A DNA stretch of 64,000 bases from Gp6-AA40 sp035571515 (GCA_035571515.1 DATNCQ010000095.1:27759-91758); one strand, 5' to 3'; positions 25,488-34,083 are shown, counted from the first letter of the stretch. Made by a program: numbers and translations. Notes: a model not told the origin generated them from the sequence alone.

Positions 25488-26524
25488 CGCGCTTGCCTCG
25501 CCGCCACGACCGACTCCAGCGCGTCGATCGCCGCACGGGTGTGCTCGATCATCCCGGCCGTAATGCGAACGCAGCCCGGTGTCGCCGGATCCTTCGATCG
25601 ATCGCGAACGTGGATCTTTCGCGCCGAGAGCGCCTGGATGAACGGCGCGGTCTCGCCCACCTGGACCAGCACGTAGTTTGCCGCGCTCTCCCAGTAGTTG
25701 AGGCCGAGGCGCCGACAGGCCGCGTAGAGCAGTTCGCGCGATTCGCGCACCTCCGCCGCATACCGCGGCAGGAACTCGGTGTCGTCGAGTGCCGCCTGCA
25801 CCGCCGCGAGCGCGATGACGTTGATGTTGAAGGGGAGCGTTACGTCGCGAACCGGCTGCAGCGCGGGCGGCTGGCCGATGACGATGCCGACGCGCATGCC
25901 GGCGAGGCCGTACGCCTTCGAGAACGTGCGCCCGACGAGCACGTTCGGATGGCGCGGCAGCTGCGGCAGGAAGCTCTCGCCGCCGAACTCGATGTAGGCC
26001 TCGTCTATCAGCACGATCGCGTCGCGCGCGGCGTCGCTGATGCGCGCCAGGTCGGCGATCGAAATCAGCTGCCCCGTCGGGTTGTTCGGCGTGTTGAGAA
26101 AGATCATCCGCGTGCGCGGCGTGATCGCCCTGATCACCCTGTCGGTGGGGAAGCTGAGGTCGGGATTGGCGGGCACGCGGACGGACGTCGCACCGGCAGC
26201 GGCCGTCGAATTGGGATAGGGATCGAACGCCGGCGTCGGCACTATCGTCTCGGCGTCGTGCATGCGCGCCTTCGAGATGTGGCCGATCGCCGCCATCAGG
26301 ATTCCCTCGTCGAGCCCGTTGGTCAGCAGCACCCACTCGGGATCGACGTCGAAGTACTTCGCAATCGTCAGCACGAGGCTCGGGTACGACGGATAGGTGG
26401 AGATGTCGGTCGGCGTCAGCTTCCGGATCGCCTCGATGACGCGCGGCGAACAGCCGCCGGTGTTCTCGTTGAGGTGGAGCCGCAGCCCCTCGCCGGGATC
26501 CGGATACCCCTGAATCAGCATCAT
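25484..26524 (-). CDS. hisC: HisC, histidinol-phosphate aminotransferase
   Basis: 346-residue fold-type I PLP enzyme. PLP lysine Lys203 in RTFSKAYGLAGMRVG; NTPNNPTGQL and IDEAYIEFGGE are the cofactor-contact motifs; LHLNENTGGCSPRVIEAI is the substrate-side N-terminus. It converts imidazole-acetol phosphate to histidinol phosphate. Start overlaps the hisD stop (ATGA). Confidence 0.95.
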   Translation of the reverse strand: MMLIQGYPDPGEGLRLHLNENTGGCSPRVIEAIRKLTPTDISTYPSYPSLVLTIAKYFDVDPEWVLLTNGLDEGILMAAIGHISKARMHDAETIVPTPAFDPYPNSTAAAGATSVRVPANPDLSFPTDRVIRAITPRTRMIFLNTPNNPTGQLISIADLARISDAARDAIVLIDEAYIEFGGESFLPQLPRHPNVLVGRTFSKAYGLAGMRVGIVIGQPPALQPVRDVTLPFNINVIALAAVQAALDDTEFLPRYAAEVRESRELLYAACRRLGLNYWESAANYVLVQVGETAPFIQALSARKIHVRDRSKDPATPGCVRITAGMIEHTRAAIDALESVVAARQAR

Positions 26525-27831
26525 TCCCCCCGGCGCGTCCGCTTCCCTCGCACATCGTCACGCGGCGCGGCGCCCGCACCACGGGCCGCGAGGCGAATCT
26601 CGATCGACCGGGCATGTCCTTCGAGTCCTTCAGCCCGTGCCAGCTCGATCACGCTCGGCGCTATCCGCCGGAGCCCTTTCGACGTCAGCCGCTGAACGGT
26701 GATCTGGCGGACGAAGTCGGCCGCCGAGAGCCCGCCACGCACCCTGGCCGCGCCTGCCGTTGGCAGCACGTGGTTCGAGCCGATCGCATAGTCGCCCGCG
26801 ACCTGCGCCGACCACGGTCCGACGAACACGGAGCCGGCGTTCCTCACCAGTTTCATCAGCCGCTCGTCGTCCACGACGAGATGTTCCGGTGCCGCCATGT
26901 TGGCGATTGCCATCGCCTCGCGGATCGACGTCGTCACTACGATGGCGCCGTGCCTGGCGAGCGACTCGCGGGCGGGACCGGAGGCAGGCATCTGCCCGGC
27001 GACGGCCTCCGCGACGCGCGTCGCCAGCGTCCGGCTCGGCGTGACGAGCACCGCGCGGGCGTCGGGGTCGTGTTCCGCCTGCGCGATCAGGTCGGCGGCA
27101 ATCCAGTCCGCGGGCCCGCGCGCGGCGACCACCAGGATCTCCGTCGGGCCGGCGAAGAAATCGATGCCGCAGTCGCCGGCGATCAATGCCTTCGCCGAGG
27201 CGACGAATCGATTGCCGGGACCGACGATCTTGTCCACGCGCGGCACCGAGGCGGTGCCGTACGCCAGCGCCGCAATCGCCTGCGCGCCGCCGAGGCGAAA
27301 CAGTCTCGATACGCCCGCTTCGAGCGCCGCGGCCATGACGGCCGGTTCCGGCCGCGGGCAGACGGCGACGACCTCCGCGACGCCTGCGGCCGCCGCGGGG
27401 ATCGCGGTCATCAGCAGCGAGGAGGGAAGCGGGTATCTTCCCCCCGGCACGTAACAGCCGACGCGATCGAGCGGGACGATGCGTTGCTCGACGGTGACGC
27501 CGCGGCCGACGCGCGTGGTCCACCCGCGCGGCACCTGCCGCCTGGCGACCGCCCTGATGTTGCTCGCGGCCGTGCGAATGGCCGCGCGCACGGGCGCTGG
27601 AACGGCGCGCGCCGCGGCTGTCATCTCCTTGCGTGAAATCTCGATGTCGCCGTCGAGACCGTCGTAGGTGCGCGCGTAGCGCAGGAGCGCCTCGTCACCC
27701 TTCTCGCGCACGTCGTTGACGATGTCCGCCACGCGGCGATCGGTCTCCGCGTCGCGGACGCGCGCCGGCGACAGCAGCTCGCGTATCGCGTCACGGTCGG
27801 CCGCGTCGATGATTCTCACTTTCCACTTCAA
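26521..27831 (-). CDS. hisD: HisD, histidinol dehydrogenase
   Basis: 436 residues. Motifs: PGGRYPLPSSLLMTAIPAAA, VDKIVGPGNRFVASAK, FAGPTEILVVA, the zinc-site QAEHDPDARA and the AAPEHLVV block. It performs the last two NAD-dependent oxidations to histidine. The ATG lies in a TTTTCCAC-type repeat (first codons AAG TGG AAA); a GTG four codons later (27819), just outside the repeat, may be the original start. Confidence 0.96.
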   Translation of the reverse strand: MKWKVRIIDAADRDAIRELLSPARVRDAETDRRVADIVNDVREKGDEALLRYARTYDGLDGDIEISRKEMTAAARAVPAPVRAAIRTAASNIRAVARRQVPRGWTTRVGRGVTVEQRIVPLDRVGCYVPGGRYPLPSSLLMTAIPAAAAGVAEVVAVCPRPEPAVMAAALEAGVSRLFRLGGAQAIAALAYGTASVPRVDKIVGPGNRFVASAKALIAGDCGIDFFAGPTEILVVAARGPADWIAADLIAQAEHDPDARAVLVTPSRTLATRVAEAVAGQMPASGPARESLARHGAIVVTTSIREAMAIANMAAPEHLVVDDERLMKLVRNAGSVFVGPWSAQVAGDYAIGSNHVLPTAGAARVRGGLSAADFVRQITVQRLTSKGLRRIAPSVIELARAEGLEGHARSIEIRLAARGAGAAPRDDVRGKRTRRGE

Positions 27832-27889
27832 ACTTTCAACTTACTTTTCCACTTTTCCACTTCTTCCACTTTTCCACTTTTCCACTTCC
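27818..27889. repeat. octamer-type repeat, unit TTTTCCAC
   Basis: About seven loosely tandem copies of TTTTCCAC between hisG and hisD, running into the first codons of hisD and up to the hisG stop. AT-rich relative to its surroundings. Confidence 0.85.
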
Positions 27890-28780
27890 TCACACGACGA
27901 TCTTGTTGAGCGGATATTCGACGATCCCCTGGCCGCCCGCCGCCTTCAGCTTCGGGATCAGGTCGCGGACCGTCCGCTCCTCGATGATCGTGTTGACCGC
28001 GACCCACTCCTCGTCGCTGAGGGACGAGATCGTCGGGCGCTGCAGCGCGGGCAGCTGCGCGAGGACCTTGTCGAGGTCGCAGCGGCGGACGTTGAGCATC
28101 AGGCCGACGCGCCCCTGCGCCTCGATGGCCGCGCGCAGCAGCAGCGCGATGTTGTCGATCTTCGTCTTCTTCCACGCATCGGCGAGCGCCTCGTGGTTGA
28201 CGATCAGCTGCGTGTTGGATTCGAGCACTGTGTCGAGGATGCGGAGGCGGTTCGCGCGCAGCGTGGAGCCGGTCTCCGTCGCTTCGACGATGGCGTCGGC
28301 GAGCACGGGCGGCTTCACCTCGGTGGCGCCCCAGGAGAATTCGACGCGCTTGACCGGCACCTTCAGCTTCTCGAAGTAGCTGCGCGTCACCTGCACGAGC
28401 TCGGTGGCAATGGTCGCGCCCGCGAAATCGGTGGGCGAGGCGAAGCGCGAATCCTCCGGCGCCGCCAGCACCCAGCGCACCTTGCCGAAGCTCTGTTTCG
28501 AGTAGACGAGGTCCGCGAGGCTGACGACGCAGGTGTGCGCATCGCGGCCGAGCGTGTGCTCCGCGACCCAGTCGAGGCCCGTGAGCCCGGCGTCGAGCAC
28601 GCCTTCGCAGACGTAGCGCGTCATCTCCTGCGCGCGCATCAGCATGCACTCGATCTCGGGATCGTCGATGGTCGGGAAGTACGACCGCGTGCTGACGTAG
28701 ATGTTGAAGCCGGCGCGGGCGAACAGCTGGACGGTCGCGTCCTGCAGCGAGCCCTTCGGGATGCCGAGTCGAAGCTTCAT
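27890..28780 (-). CDS. hisG: HisG, ATP phosphoribosyltransferase (long form)
   Basis: 296 residues. LGIPKGSLQDATVQLFARAG at the N-terminus, DAGLTGLDWVAEH, and the P-loop-like GATEVKPPVLADAIVEATETG. The C-terminal about 75 residues (LMLNVRRCDLDKVLAQLPAL to AGGQGIVEYPLNKIVV) are the HisG-C regulatory domain, so this is the long form, expected to work without HisZ and to be feedback-inhibited by histidine. Start overlaps the hisI stop (ATGA). Confidence 0.96.
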   Translation of the reverse strand: MKLRLGIPKGSLQDATVQLFARAGFNIYVSTRSYFPTIDDPEIECMLMRAQEMTRYVCEGVLDAGLTGLDWVAEHTLGRDAHTCVVSLADLVYSKQSFGKVRWVLAAPEDSRFASPTDFAGATIATELVQVTRSYFEKLKVPVKRVEFSWGATEVKPPVLADAIVEATETGSTLRANRLRILDTVLESNTQLIVNHEALADAWKKTKIDNIALLLRAAIEAQGRVGLMLNVRRCDLDKVLAQLPALQRPTISSLSDEEWVAVNTIIEERTVRDLIPKLKAAGGQGIVEYPLNKIVV

Positions 28781-29103
28781 GGAATCGTCACGCCCTCCGC
28801 GCGCTGGAAGAAGCAGGTGCGCTCGCCGGTGTGGCAGACGTTGCCGCCGCCGAGCCGCTCGGCCTTCACGAGGACCGTGTCCTCGTCGCAGTCGACGAGC
28901 ACCTCGCGCACGGCGAGCTTGTTGCCGGAGGTCTCCCCCTTGGTCCACAGCGTGTTGCGCGTACGGCTGTAGAAGGTGACGTACCCGGTACGCTTCGTGA
29001 TGTCCCACGCCTCCTGGTTCATGAAGCCGACCATCAGCACCTCGCCGCTGGCGTGGTCCTGCACGACCGCCGGTATCAATCCATCGAGCTTCGAGAAGTC
29101 CAT
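28777..29103 (-). CDS. hisI: HisI, phosphoribosyl-AMP cyclohydrolase
   Basis: 108 residues from ATG 29103 (MDFSKLDGLIPAVVQD). Metal-site motifs VDCDEDTVLV with Asp/Cys, and NVCHTGERTCFF with the zinc cysteines; GFMNQEAW and SRTRNTLWTKGE are the family blocks. HisE is not fused and no hisE gene is seen in this window. First structural gene of the operon, 17 bp after the attenuator T-tract. A longer in-frame start upstream would run through the terminator and is rejected. Confidence 0.95.
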   Translation of the reverse strand: MDFSKLDGLIPAVVQDHASGEVLMVGFMNQEAWDITKRTGYVTFYSRTRNTLWTKGETSGNKLAVREVLVDCDEDTVLVKAERLGGGNVCHTGERTCFFQRAEGVTIP

Positions 29104-29120
29104 ATTTTTTGCCGTACAAA

Positions 29121-29150
29121 CAAAAAACCCCGCCTGGTGTCCGGCGGGGT
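29121..29150 (-). terminator. intrinsic terminator of the his leader (attenuator)
   Basis: On the minus strand: stem CCCCGCC / GGCGGGG with an 8-nt loop, followed by TTTTTTGTTTG. It lies between the His-rich leader peptide and hisI, the position of a classical transcription attenuator. Confidence 0.88.
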
Positions 29151-29188
29151 CTGCCTTGCGTCTGGATGACTCTTGTTGAGCGGTTCCG

Positions 29189-29266
29189 TTACGCGCGCAG
29201 TCCTGCCGGACGGCCGATGTGGCCGTGGTGATGATGGACGTGCGCGTGCGCGAGGACCCGAACCAT
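29189..29266 (-). CDS. hisL: histidine leader peptide (attenuation)
   Basis: A 25-residue reading frame from ATG 29264-29266 to TAA 29189-29191, too short for usual gene calling. Seven of residues 7-16 are histidine: His7, His9, His11-14 and His16. It is followed 38 nt later by an intrinsic terminator and then by hisI. This is the textbook layout of a ribosome-mediated his attenuator: scarce histidyl-tRNA stalls the ribosome on the His codons and lets an alternative RNA fold prevent the terminator. No strong Shine-Dalgarno is visible. The codons are mixed CAC and CAT, and the rest of the peptide (GRPAGLRA) is unremarkable. Confidence 0.85.
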   Translation of the reverse strand: MVRVLAHAHVHHHHGHIGRPAGLRA

Positions 29267-29317
29267 CGAGGGTGGAAGCCTATCAAATGCACGGACGAGG
29301 CGCAACCACCGCCTCGT

Positions 29318-29740
29318 TCAGGAGCCTTTGGCGATCATCACCTCCGTCGACTTGATGATGGCCAGCGCCTCCTCCCCCCGTCGCAGCTTCAGCTCGTCCA
29401 CCGCGTCGCGGGTAATGACCGCCGTCAGCCGCTGGTCGCCAATCCGCAGGCGCACCTGGGCCAGCAGGCCGTCGGCGCGCACCTCCTCGACGATGCCGCG
29501 CAGCTGGTTGCGGCCGCTGATCGACACGAGCATCCCGACCGCACGGGGACGGCGCACGCTGCGCGCGGGCGGCGTTTTTCCCTGCGACGCCAGCATCCGG
29601 TCGATCTCGGCGTCGGCGATCCGGTGATGTCCGCCGCCCGTGCGGACGGTCCGCACCGTGCCCTTGTAGATCCACTGCTTCAGCGCGGAATAGCTGACGC
29701 CGAGCCGGTCGGCCGCGGCGCGAACGGTCAGGAGCGCCAT
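29318..29740 (-). CDS. molybdate-responsive regulator: HTH plus TOBE/Mop domain
   Basis: 140 residues. Residues 1-55 are a MerR/excisionase-type helix-turn-helix (TVRAAADRLGVSYSALKQWI, TGGGHHRIADAEIDRML); residues 72-138 are a single molybdate-binding TOBE/Mop domain (SGRNQLRGIVEEVRADGLLA, LTAVITRDAVDELKLRRGEE, AIIKSTEVMIAKG). It is divergent from modABC with about 70 bp between, so it most likely senses molybdate and controls that operon, a role played by ModE in proteobacteria but with a different DNA-binding domain. Upstream of, but on the same strand as, the his operon. Confidence 0.9.
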   Translation of the reverse strand: MALLTVRAAADRLGVSYSALKQWIYKGTVRTVRTGGGHHRIADAEIDRMLASQGKTPPARSVRRPRAVGMLVSISGRNQLRGIVEEVRADGLLAQVRLRIGDQRLTAVITRDAVDELKLRRGEEALAIIKSTEVMIAKGS

Positions 29741-29810
29741 GAGGATGAGACCTCGAACGGGTGAAATCCGTATACCATATCGACCTGAATCATACTAAAT
29801 TACCTACGAA
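29741..29810. promoter_or_regulatory. divergent regulator/modA promoter region
   Basis: A 70-bp AT-rich interval in a GC-rich background. GTATAC and the sequence CATACTAAAT offer -10-like elements for the two directions. It should contain the operator for the molybdate regulator, but no convincing palindrome was settled on. Confidence 0.5.
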
Positions 29811-30599
29811 ATGACCCTCTTCCTCCGGCGGCTCGCGCTCGCGGCGGCGTGCGTCGCGACGGCGTTGGCGCCCCGCGCGGATGCGCAGGGCCGCGCATCG
29901 AACCGGCAGGTCGTTGTCTCCGCGGCGGTCAGCCTCACCGAGGTGCTGCAGCAGCTCGCACCGGCGTACCAGGCAAAAACGGGCGAGCAGATCGTGCTCA
30001 ACGTCGGCGCTTCCAACACGCTGGCGCGGCAGATCTCATTCGGCGCCGGCGTCGATCTCTTCATCAGCGCGGACGAGGCGCAGATGAACGCCGTCGCCGC
30101 GTATATCGATCCCGCCAGCCGCGTGGACCTGCTCGGCAACCAGCTCGCGATTGCGGTGCCGGACGATCGCCCGAGGACGATGACCTCGGCCCGCGACCTG
30201 CTCGACCCGGCGATCCGGCGCATCGCCACCGGCGATCCCTCCGCGGTCCCTGCCGGCGTCTACGCGAAGCAGTACCTGCAGACGCTCGGCATCTGGCCCG
30301 ACCTCGCATCGAAAATCGTTCCATCGGGCAGCGTGCGGCTCGCGCTCATGGCGGTGGAGAGCGGCGCGGCCGATGCCGCCATCGTCTACCACACCGACGT
30401 GGCGACCGCCGCGCACGCGCGTGAAGCGCTCCTGATCCGGTCCGCGGAAGGCCCGCGCATCGTCTACCCCGCGGCCATCGTGCGCGCGGGCAAGAACCAG
30501 GATAGGGGGCGCCGTCTCCTCGCGTTCCTCGGATCGCCGGACGCCATCGCCGTCTTCACGCGCGCCGGCTTCATTGCGCCGGTCGCGGCGCGGAATTAG
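29811..30599 (+). CDS. modA: ModA, molybdate-binding protein
   Basis: 262 residues with a signal peptide (cleavage near ADAQG, residue 25). Family motifs: VVVSAAVSLTEVLQQLAPAY, LNVGASNTLARQISFGAGVD, LFISADEAQMNAV, ATGDPSAVPAGVYAKQYL and SGAADAAIVYHTDV. Periplasmic receptor that captures molybdate for ModBC. First gene of modABC, divergent from its likely regulator. Confidence 0.95.
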   Translation: MTLFLRRLALAAACVATALAPRADAQGRASNRQVVVSAAVSLTEVLQQLAPAYQAKTGEQIVLNVGASNTLARQISFGAGVDLFISADEAQMNAVAAYIDPASRVDLLGNQLAIAVPDDRPRTMTSARDLLDPAIRRIATGDPSAVPAGVYAKQYLQTLGIWPDLASKIVPSGSVRLALMAVESGAADAAIVYHTDVATAAHAREALLIRSAEGPRIVYPAAIVRAGKNQDRGRRLLAFLGSPDAIAVFTRAGFIAPVAARN

Positions 30600-30604
30600 C
30601 TGGC

Positions 30605-31264
30605 GTGAGCGCCGAGATTCGCGACATCGCCATCTTCACGACCCTTGCCGCGCTGGCCGCGACGGCGGTGATGCTGGTGCCGGGCGTCGCGGTCGCCTGG
30701 CTGCTCGCGCGGCGGCAGTTCCCGGGCAAGGCGCTCGTCGAGACCGTCGTCTCGCTGCCGCTGGTGATGCCGCCGGTGGCGACCGGCCTGCTGCTGTTGT
30801 GGCTCTTCAGCCGGCGGGGCCCGATCGGCGGGCTGCTCGCGCGCGTCGGGATCGACATCGTTTTCACCCCGGCGGCGGTCGTGATCGCGATGGCCGTGAT
30901 GGGATTGCCGCTGCTCGTCCGCACCGCGCGCGCGGGGTTCGAGCAGGTGACGCGGCGCTACGAGCAGATTGCGGAAACGCTGGGCGCGGGTCCGTGGCGG
31001 GTCTTCTCGACCGTGACGCTTCCACTCGCCGCGCGCAACATCCTCGCCGGCGCGACGCTCGGCTTCTCGCGCGCGCTCGGGGAATTCGGCGCCACCATCG
31101 TCGTGGCCGGAAGCATTCCCGGGCGCACGCGCACGCTGGCCGTCGGCATCTACAGCTTCACGGAGAACGGCCAGGACCGGCAGGCGGCCATGCTGCTCGC
31201 GATCTCCGTGTCCATCGCGTTTGTGGCCGTGCTCGCGTCGAACCGCCTGGCGAGGGAAGCATAG
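30605..31264 (+). CDS. modB: ModB, molybdate ABC permease
   Basis: 219 residues from GTG 30605, five or six membrane helices. VSLPLVMPPVATGLLLLWLF and the EAA loop AETLGAGPWRVFSTVTLPLA then LGFSRALGEFGATIVVAGSI are diagnostic. Forms the membrane channel with ModC. Five bp after modA. Confidence 0.95.
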   Translation: MSAEIRDIAIFTTLAALAATAVMLVPGVAVAWLLARRQFPGKALVETVVSLPLVMPPVATGLLLLWLFSRRGPIGGLLARVGIDIVFTPAAVVIAMAVMGLPLLVRTARAGFEQVTRRYEQIAETLGAGPWRVFSTVTLPLAARNILAGATLGFSRALGEFGATIVVAGSIPGRTRTLAVGIYSFTENGQDRQAAMLLAISVSIAFVAVLASNRLAREA

Positions 31265-31930
31265 GTGGCGGCCTTCGATCTCGATTTCACGCTGCAGCAG
31301 GGCGAGTTCACGCTCGCCTTTTCGGTGAAGGTCGAGGCGCGGGCGCTGGCGCTGTTCGGCGCGTCGGGCTCGGGCAAGACCTCGGCCCTCGAAGCCGTTG
31401 CGGGATTGCGCACGCCGCGGCGCGGCACGATTGCGGTCAACGGGCGGGTGCTGTTCGATTCGGAACGCCGCCTCAACACGTCCGCCCGGAGCCGGCGCAC
31501 GGGCTACGTGCCGCAGGACATCCTGTTGTTTCCGCACCTGAACGTCCGCGAGAACGTCGTCTATGGATTGCGGGAGGGCAACCGTCCGGACCTGCGCGTC
31601 CTCGTCGAGCTCCTGGAGCTGTCACCGTTGATGGATCGGGGCGTCGGGTCGTTGTCGGGCGGGGAGCGCCAGCGGGTGGCGATGGCGAGAGCGCTCTACT
31701 CGGGTCCCGACGTGCTGCTGTTCGACGAGCCGCTGGCGGCCGTCGATCTCCCACGCCGCCGCCGCATCGTCGACGCGCTGCTCGGCATTCGCGACGAGCT
31801 GGCGGTGCCGCTCATCTACGTCACGCACCTGCCCGAAGAGGCGGTCACGGTCGCCGACTGGGCGCTGCTGATCGACAACGGCCGCATTGCCGCGTCTGGT
31901 CCGCCGCGCGAGGTCATGCCGGCGGACTGA
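31265..31930 (+). CDS. modC: ModC, molybdate ABC ATPase (short form)
   Basis: 221 residues, GTG start abutting modB. Walker A GASGSGKTS (residues 37-45), ABC signature LSGGERQRVAMARAL, Walker B VLLFDEPLAAVD, and the H-loop VTHLPEEA. Unlike the usual about 350-residue ModC it ends after the ATPase domain and lacks the C-terminal TOBE domains. The single TOBE domain of the locus is on the regulator instead. Confidence 0.93.
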   Translation: MAAFDLDFTLQQGEFTLAFSVKVEARALALFGASGSGKTSALEAVAGLRTPRRGTIAVNGRVLFDSERRLNTSARSRRTGYVPQDILLFPHLNVRENVVYGLREGNRPDLRVLVELLELSPLMDRGVGSLSGGERQRVAMARALYSGPDVLLFDEPLAAVDLPRRRRIVDALLGIRDELAVPLIYVTHLPEEAVTVADWALLIDNGRIAASGPPREVMPAD

Positions 31931-31956
31931 TAACCACGATGGCGGGCTTTGCGCGC

Positions 31957-32004
31957 ACACACGAAGGCCACGAAGACATCAAAGTACTTTGTTTCCCTTC
32001 GTGG
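31957..32004. repeat. inverted CACGAAGG-type repeat
   Basis: ACGAAGGCCACGAAG on the left faces CCTTCGTGG on the right across an AAAGTACTTT palindrome. It spans the stop codon and last residues of ridA. Related direct copies lie at 44041-44150. Confidence 0.75.
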
Positions 32005-32419
32005 TGATCACGCCGGCGGGAGGCGCCGCGCACCAGGATTCGACGTACGCGTCGGCTTCGATTTCGACCAGCATATCCGGATCGATCAGCTTTGCGACCT
32101 CGACCATCGATGTTGCCGGCCGGATCGCGCCGAAGAACTGGCCGTGCACGCGGCCAACCTCCTCCCACCGGCTGATGTCGGTCACGTACATCCGGGTCCG
32201 CACGACGTCGGCGAGCCGGGCGCCCGCCTGTTCGAGCGCCGACTCGATGTTGCGCAGCGTCTGCAGCGCCTGCGCGCGCATGTCGCCCTTGCCGACGACC
32301 TTCCCGTCGGCGCTGGTCGCGGTCGTCCCGGAGACGTGCACGAACTGGCCGACGCGCACCGCGCGCGAGTAGCCGACGATCGGCTCCCACGGACGGCCGC
32401 TGGAGATGTTTTGGCGCAT
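31979..32419 (-). CDS. RidA-family protein
   Basis: 146 residues from MRQNISSGRPW. YjgF/RidA pattern: GYSRAVRVGQFVHVSGTTAT, QALQTLRNIESALEQAGARL, DVVRTRMYVTDISRWEEVGR, and the active-site-side AYVESWCAA (with Glu near the usual position). RidA proteins hydrolyse reactive enamine/imine intermediates; RutC-type relatives act in other pathways, so the exact role is open. The C-terminal about 10 residues (VITTKGNKVL) are encoded by a CACGAAGG repeat. Confidence 0.88.
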   Translation of the reverse strand: MRQNISSGRPWEPIVGYSRAVRVGQFVHVSGTTATSADGKVVGKGDMRAQALQTLRNIESALEQAGARLADVVRTRMYVTDISRWEEVGRVHGQFFGAIRPATSMVEVAKLIDPDMLVEIEADAYVESWCAAPPAGVITTKGNKVL

Positions 32420-32442
32420 CCACGTAATGTTATGCTCAACCC

Positions 32443-32940
32443 GTGAAACGACAGATTGCTTACGCCGTCGTCGCGGCGTGCGCTCTCCAGCTCGCGGCGT
32501 GCCGCCAGGCCGACGGGCCGATGCCCGAGGCGACACCGTCGACGCCCAACGAGCTTGGAGACATCAGCCGCGACCTGCAGAACGTCGCGAGCGGCGATCC
32601 TTCGGGGCCGAAGGAACTGAGCGACGACCTCAGTCATTACGCCCAGGGGTCCAGCGGCGGCCCGCCCGCGGCCGCGGAGCTCTCGCGCCGGCTCAGCGAG
32701 GCGCTGACGGGCAAGACGTTCAAGCTCGCGCAGGCGATACCGGTGGCACACACGGCCTGGGTGGCGGTTGCCGCCCGCCAGTTGAGCGAGAAGCAGATCG
32801 AGGCGCTGCAGAACGAGATGAAGTCGGGGTTGATGTCGATTGGCGCCAGCGAGCAGCAGGCGCAGAACGTCGCCGATCAGGTGGGGGCTGTCCAGCAGGC
32901 GGTGACGCGCCGCCACCGCCGCTGGTACGAATTGCTGTAA
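32443..32940 (+). CDS. putative lipoprotein of unknown function
   Basis: 165 residues, GTG start. Signal peptide with lipobox LAAC (Cys20), so it is likely lipid-anchored. The mature part is polar and helical (ELGDISRDLQNVASGD, EIEALQNEMKSGLMSIGASE-type heptads). Divergent from ridA with 23 bp between starts; both promoters must overlap the two genes. Not recognised. Confidence 0.8.
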   Translation: MKRQIAYAVVAACALQLAACRQADGPMPEATPSTPNELGDISRDLQNVASGDPSGPKELSDDLSHYAQGSSGGPPAAAELSRRLSEALTGKTFKLAQAIPVAHTAWVAVAARQLSEKQIEALQNEMKSGLMSIGASEQQAQNVADQVGAVQQAVTRRHRRWYELL

Positions 32941-32946
32941 GGGCTG

Positions 32947-34083
32947 TTATCGCGCGACGGCGAGCGGCTTCTCCACGATCTCCCACGGCAGCCCCGGGCG
33001 GCCGAAGTGCCCGTAGTTGGTCGTCATCCGGTAGATGGGCCGCAGCAGGTCGAGCTTCTCGATAATCGCGCGCGGACGGAAGTCGAACGCGCTGGAGACG
33101 AAATCCTCCGCCGCCCGCCAGTCGCCGGTGCCGAACGTGTCCACCTTCACCGAGACCGGCTTCGCCATGCCGATGGCGTAGCCGACCTGGAGCTCGGCGC
33201 GCTTGGCCAGGCCCGCCGCGACCACCTGCCTCGCCACGTAGCGGCAGAAGTACGCGCTGCTGCGGTCCACCTTCGACGGGTCCTTCCCGCTGAACGCGCC
33301 GCCGCCGTGCCGTCCCCAGCCGCCGTAGCTGTCGACGATGATCTTGCGCCCCGTGACGCCGGCATCGGCCGACGGACCGCCGTGACTGAAGTCGCCGGTC
33401 GGGTTCACGTAGAGCGTCACGTCTTTGCGCCACCATGACCCGAGCGCGCGCGGGCCGAGCTGCTCGCGGACGTATTCGGTGATCGTCTGCTGGTTGGCGT
33501 CGGGCGTGTGCTGCGTCGAGATGACGACGGCCGTGACTTCCTTCGGCTCGTTGTTCTCGTAGAGGACCGACACCTGGGACTTGCTGTCGGGGCGGAGGAA
33601 CGACACCTTGCCGGACTTGCGGTCGTCGCTGAGCCCCTTGGTGAGCTTGTGCGCGAGGAGAATCGGCAGCGGCATCATCTCCGCCGATTCATCCGTGGCG
33701 TAGCCGAACATGATGCCCTGGTCGCCGGCGCCCTGGTCGCCGCTCAGGCTCGTGGCCGCGGTGACGCCCTGCGAGATCTGCGGCGACTGCTGCGTCACGA
33801 TCTCGATGAGCCTCAGCGTCGTGTCGCAGAAGGCTTCCGACTTGTCGGTATAGCCGATTTCCTTCACGGCCTGGCGGACGATCCTGTTGTAATCGAGCGC
33901 GGCTTTCGTCGTGATCTCGCCGGCGATGACGACCGTGTCGCTCTTGCACAGCGTTTCACAGGCCACGCGGCTCGAGGGATCCTGTTCGAGGCACGCATCG
34001 AGGATCGAGTCGGAGATGTAATCGCAGACCTTGTCAGGATGTCCTTCGGACACGGATTCGGACGTGAAGATGAAGCGCGACAT
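32947..34083 (-). CDS. metK: MetK, S-adenosylmethionine synthetase
   Basis: 378 residues, full length. Motifs: SVSEGHPDKVCDYISDSILD at the N-terminus, GAGDQGIMFGYATDES, and the C-terminal GGGAFSGKDPSKVDRSSAY loop. Makes SAM from methionine and ATP. A GAAGGAG ribosome site lies 5 bp before the ATG, and TATACT at 34136-34141 (minus strand) is a plausible -10. No SAM riboswitch structure was recognised in the short leader. Confidence 0.97.
   Translation of the reverse strand: MSRFIFTSESVSEGHPDKVCDYISDSILDACLEQDPSSRVACETLCKSDTVVIAGEITTKAALDYNRIVRQAVKEIGYTDKSEAFCDTTLRLIEIVTQQSPQISQGVTAATSLSGDQGAGDQGIMFGYATDESAEMMPLPILLAHKLTKGLSDDRKSGKVSFLRPDSKSQVSVLYENNEPKEVTAVVISTQHTPDANQQTITEYVREQLGPRALGSWWRKDVTLYVNPTGDFSHGGPSADAGVTGRKIIVDSYGGWGRHGGGAFSGKDPSKVDRSSAYFCRYVARQVVAAGLAKRAELQVGYAIGMAKPVSVKVDTFGTGDWRAAEDFVSSAFDFRPRAIIEKLDLLRPIYRMTTNYGHFGRPGLPWEIVEKPLAVAR

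Noticed and set aside
29104..29292. Longer hisI starting at ATG 29292
   Set aside because: It would run through the leader peptide region and the terminator, and its residues are not protein-like; the conserved HisI N-terminus begins at 29103.
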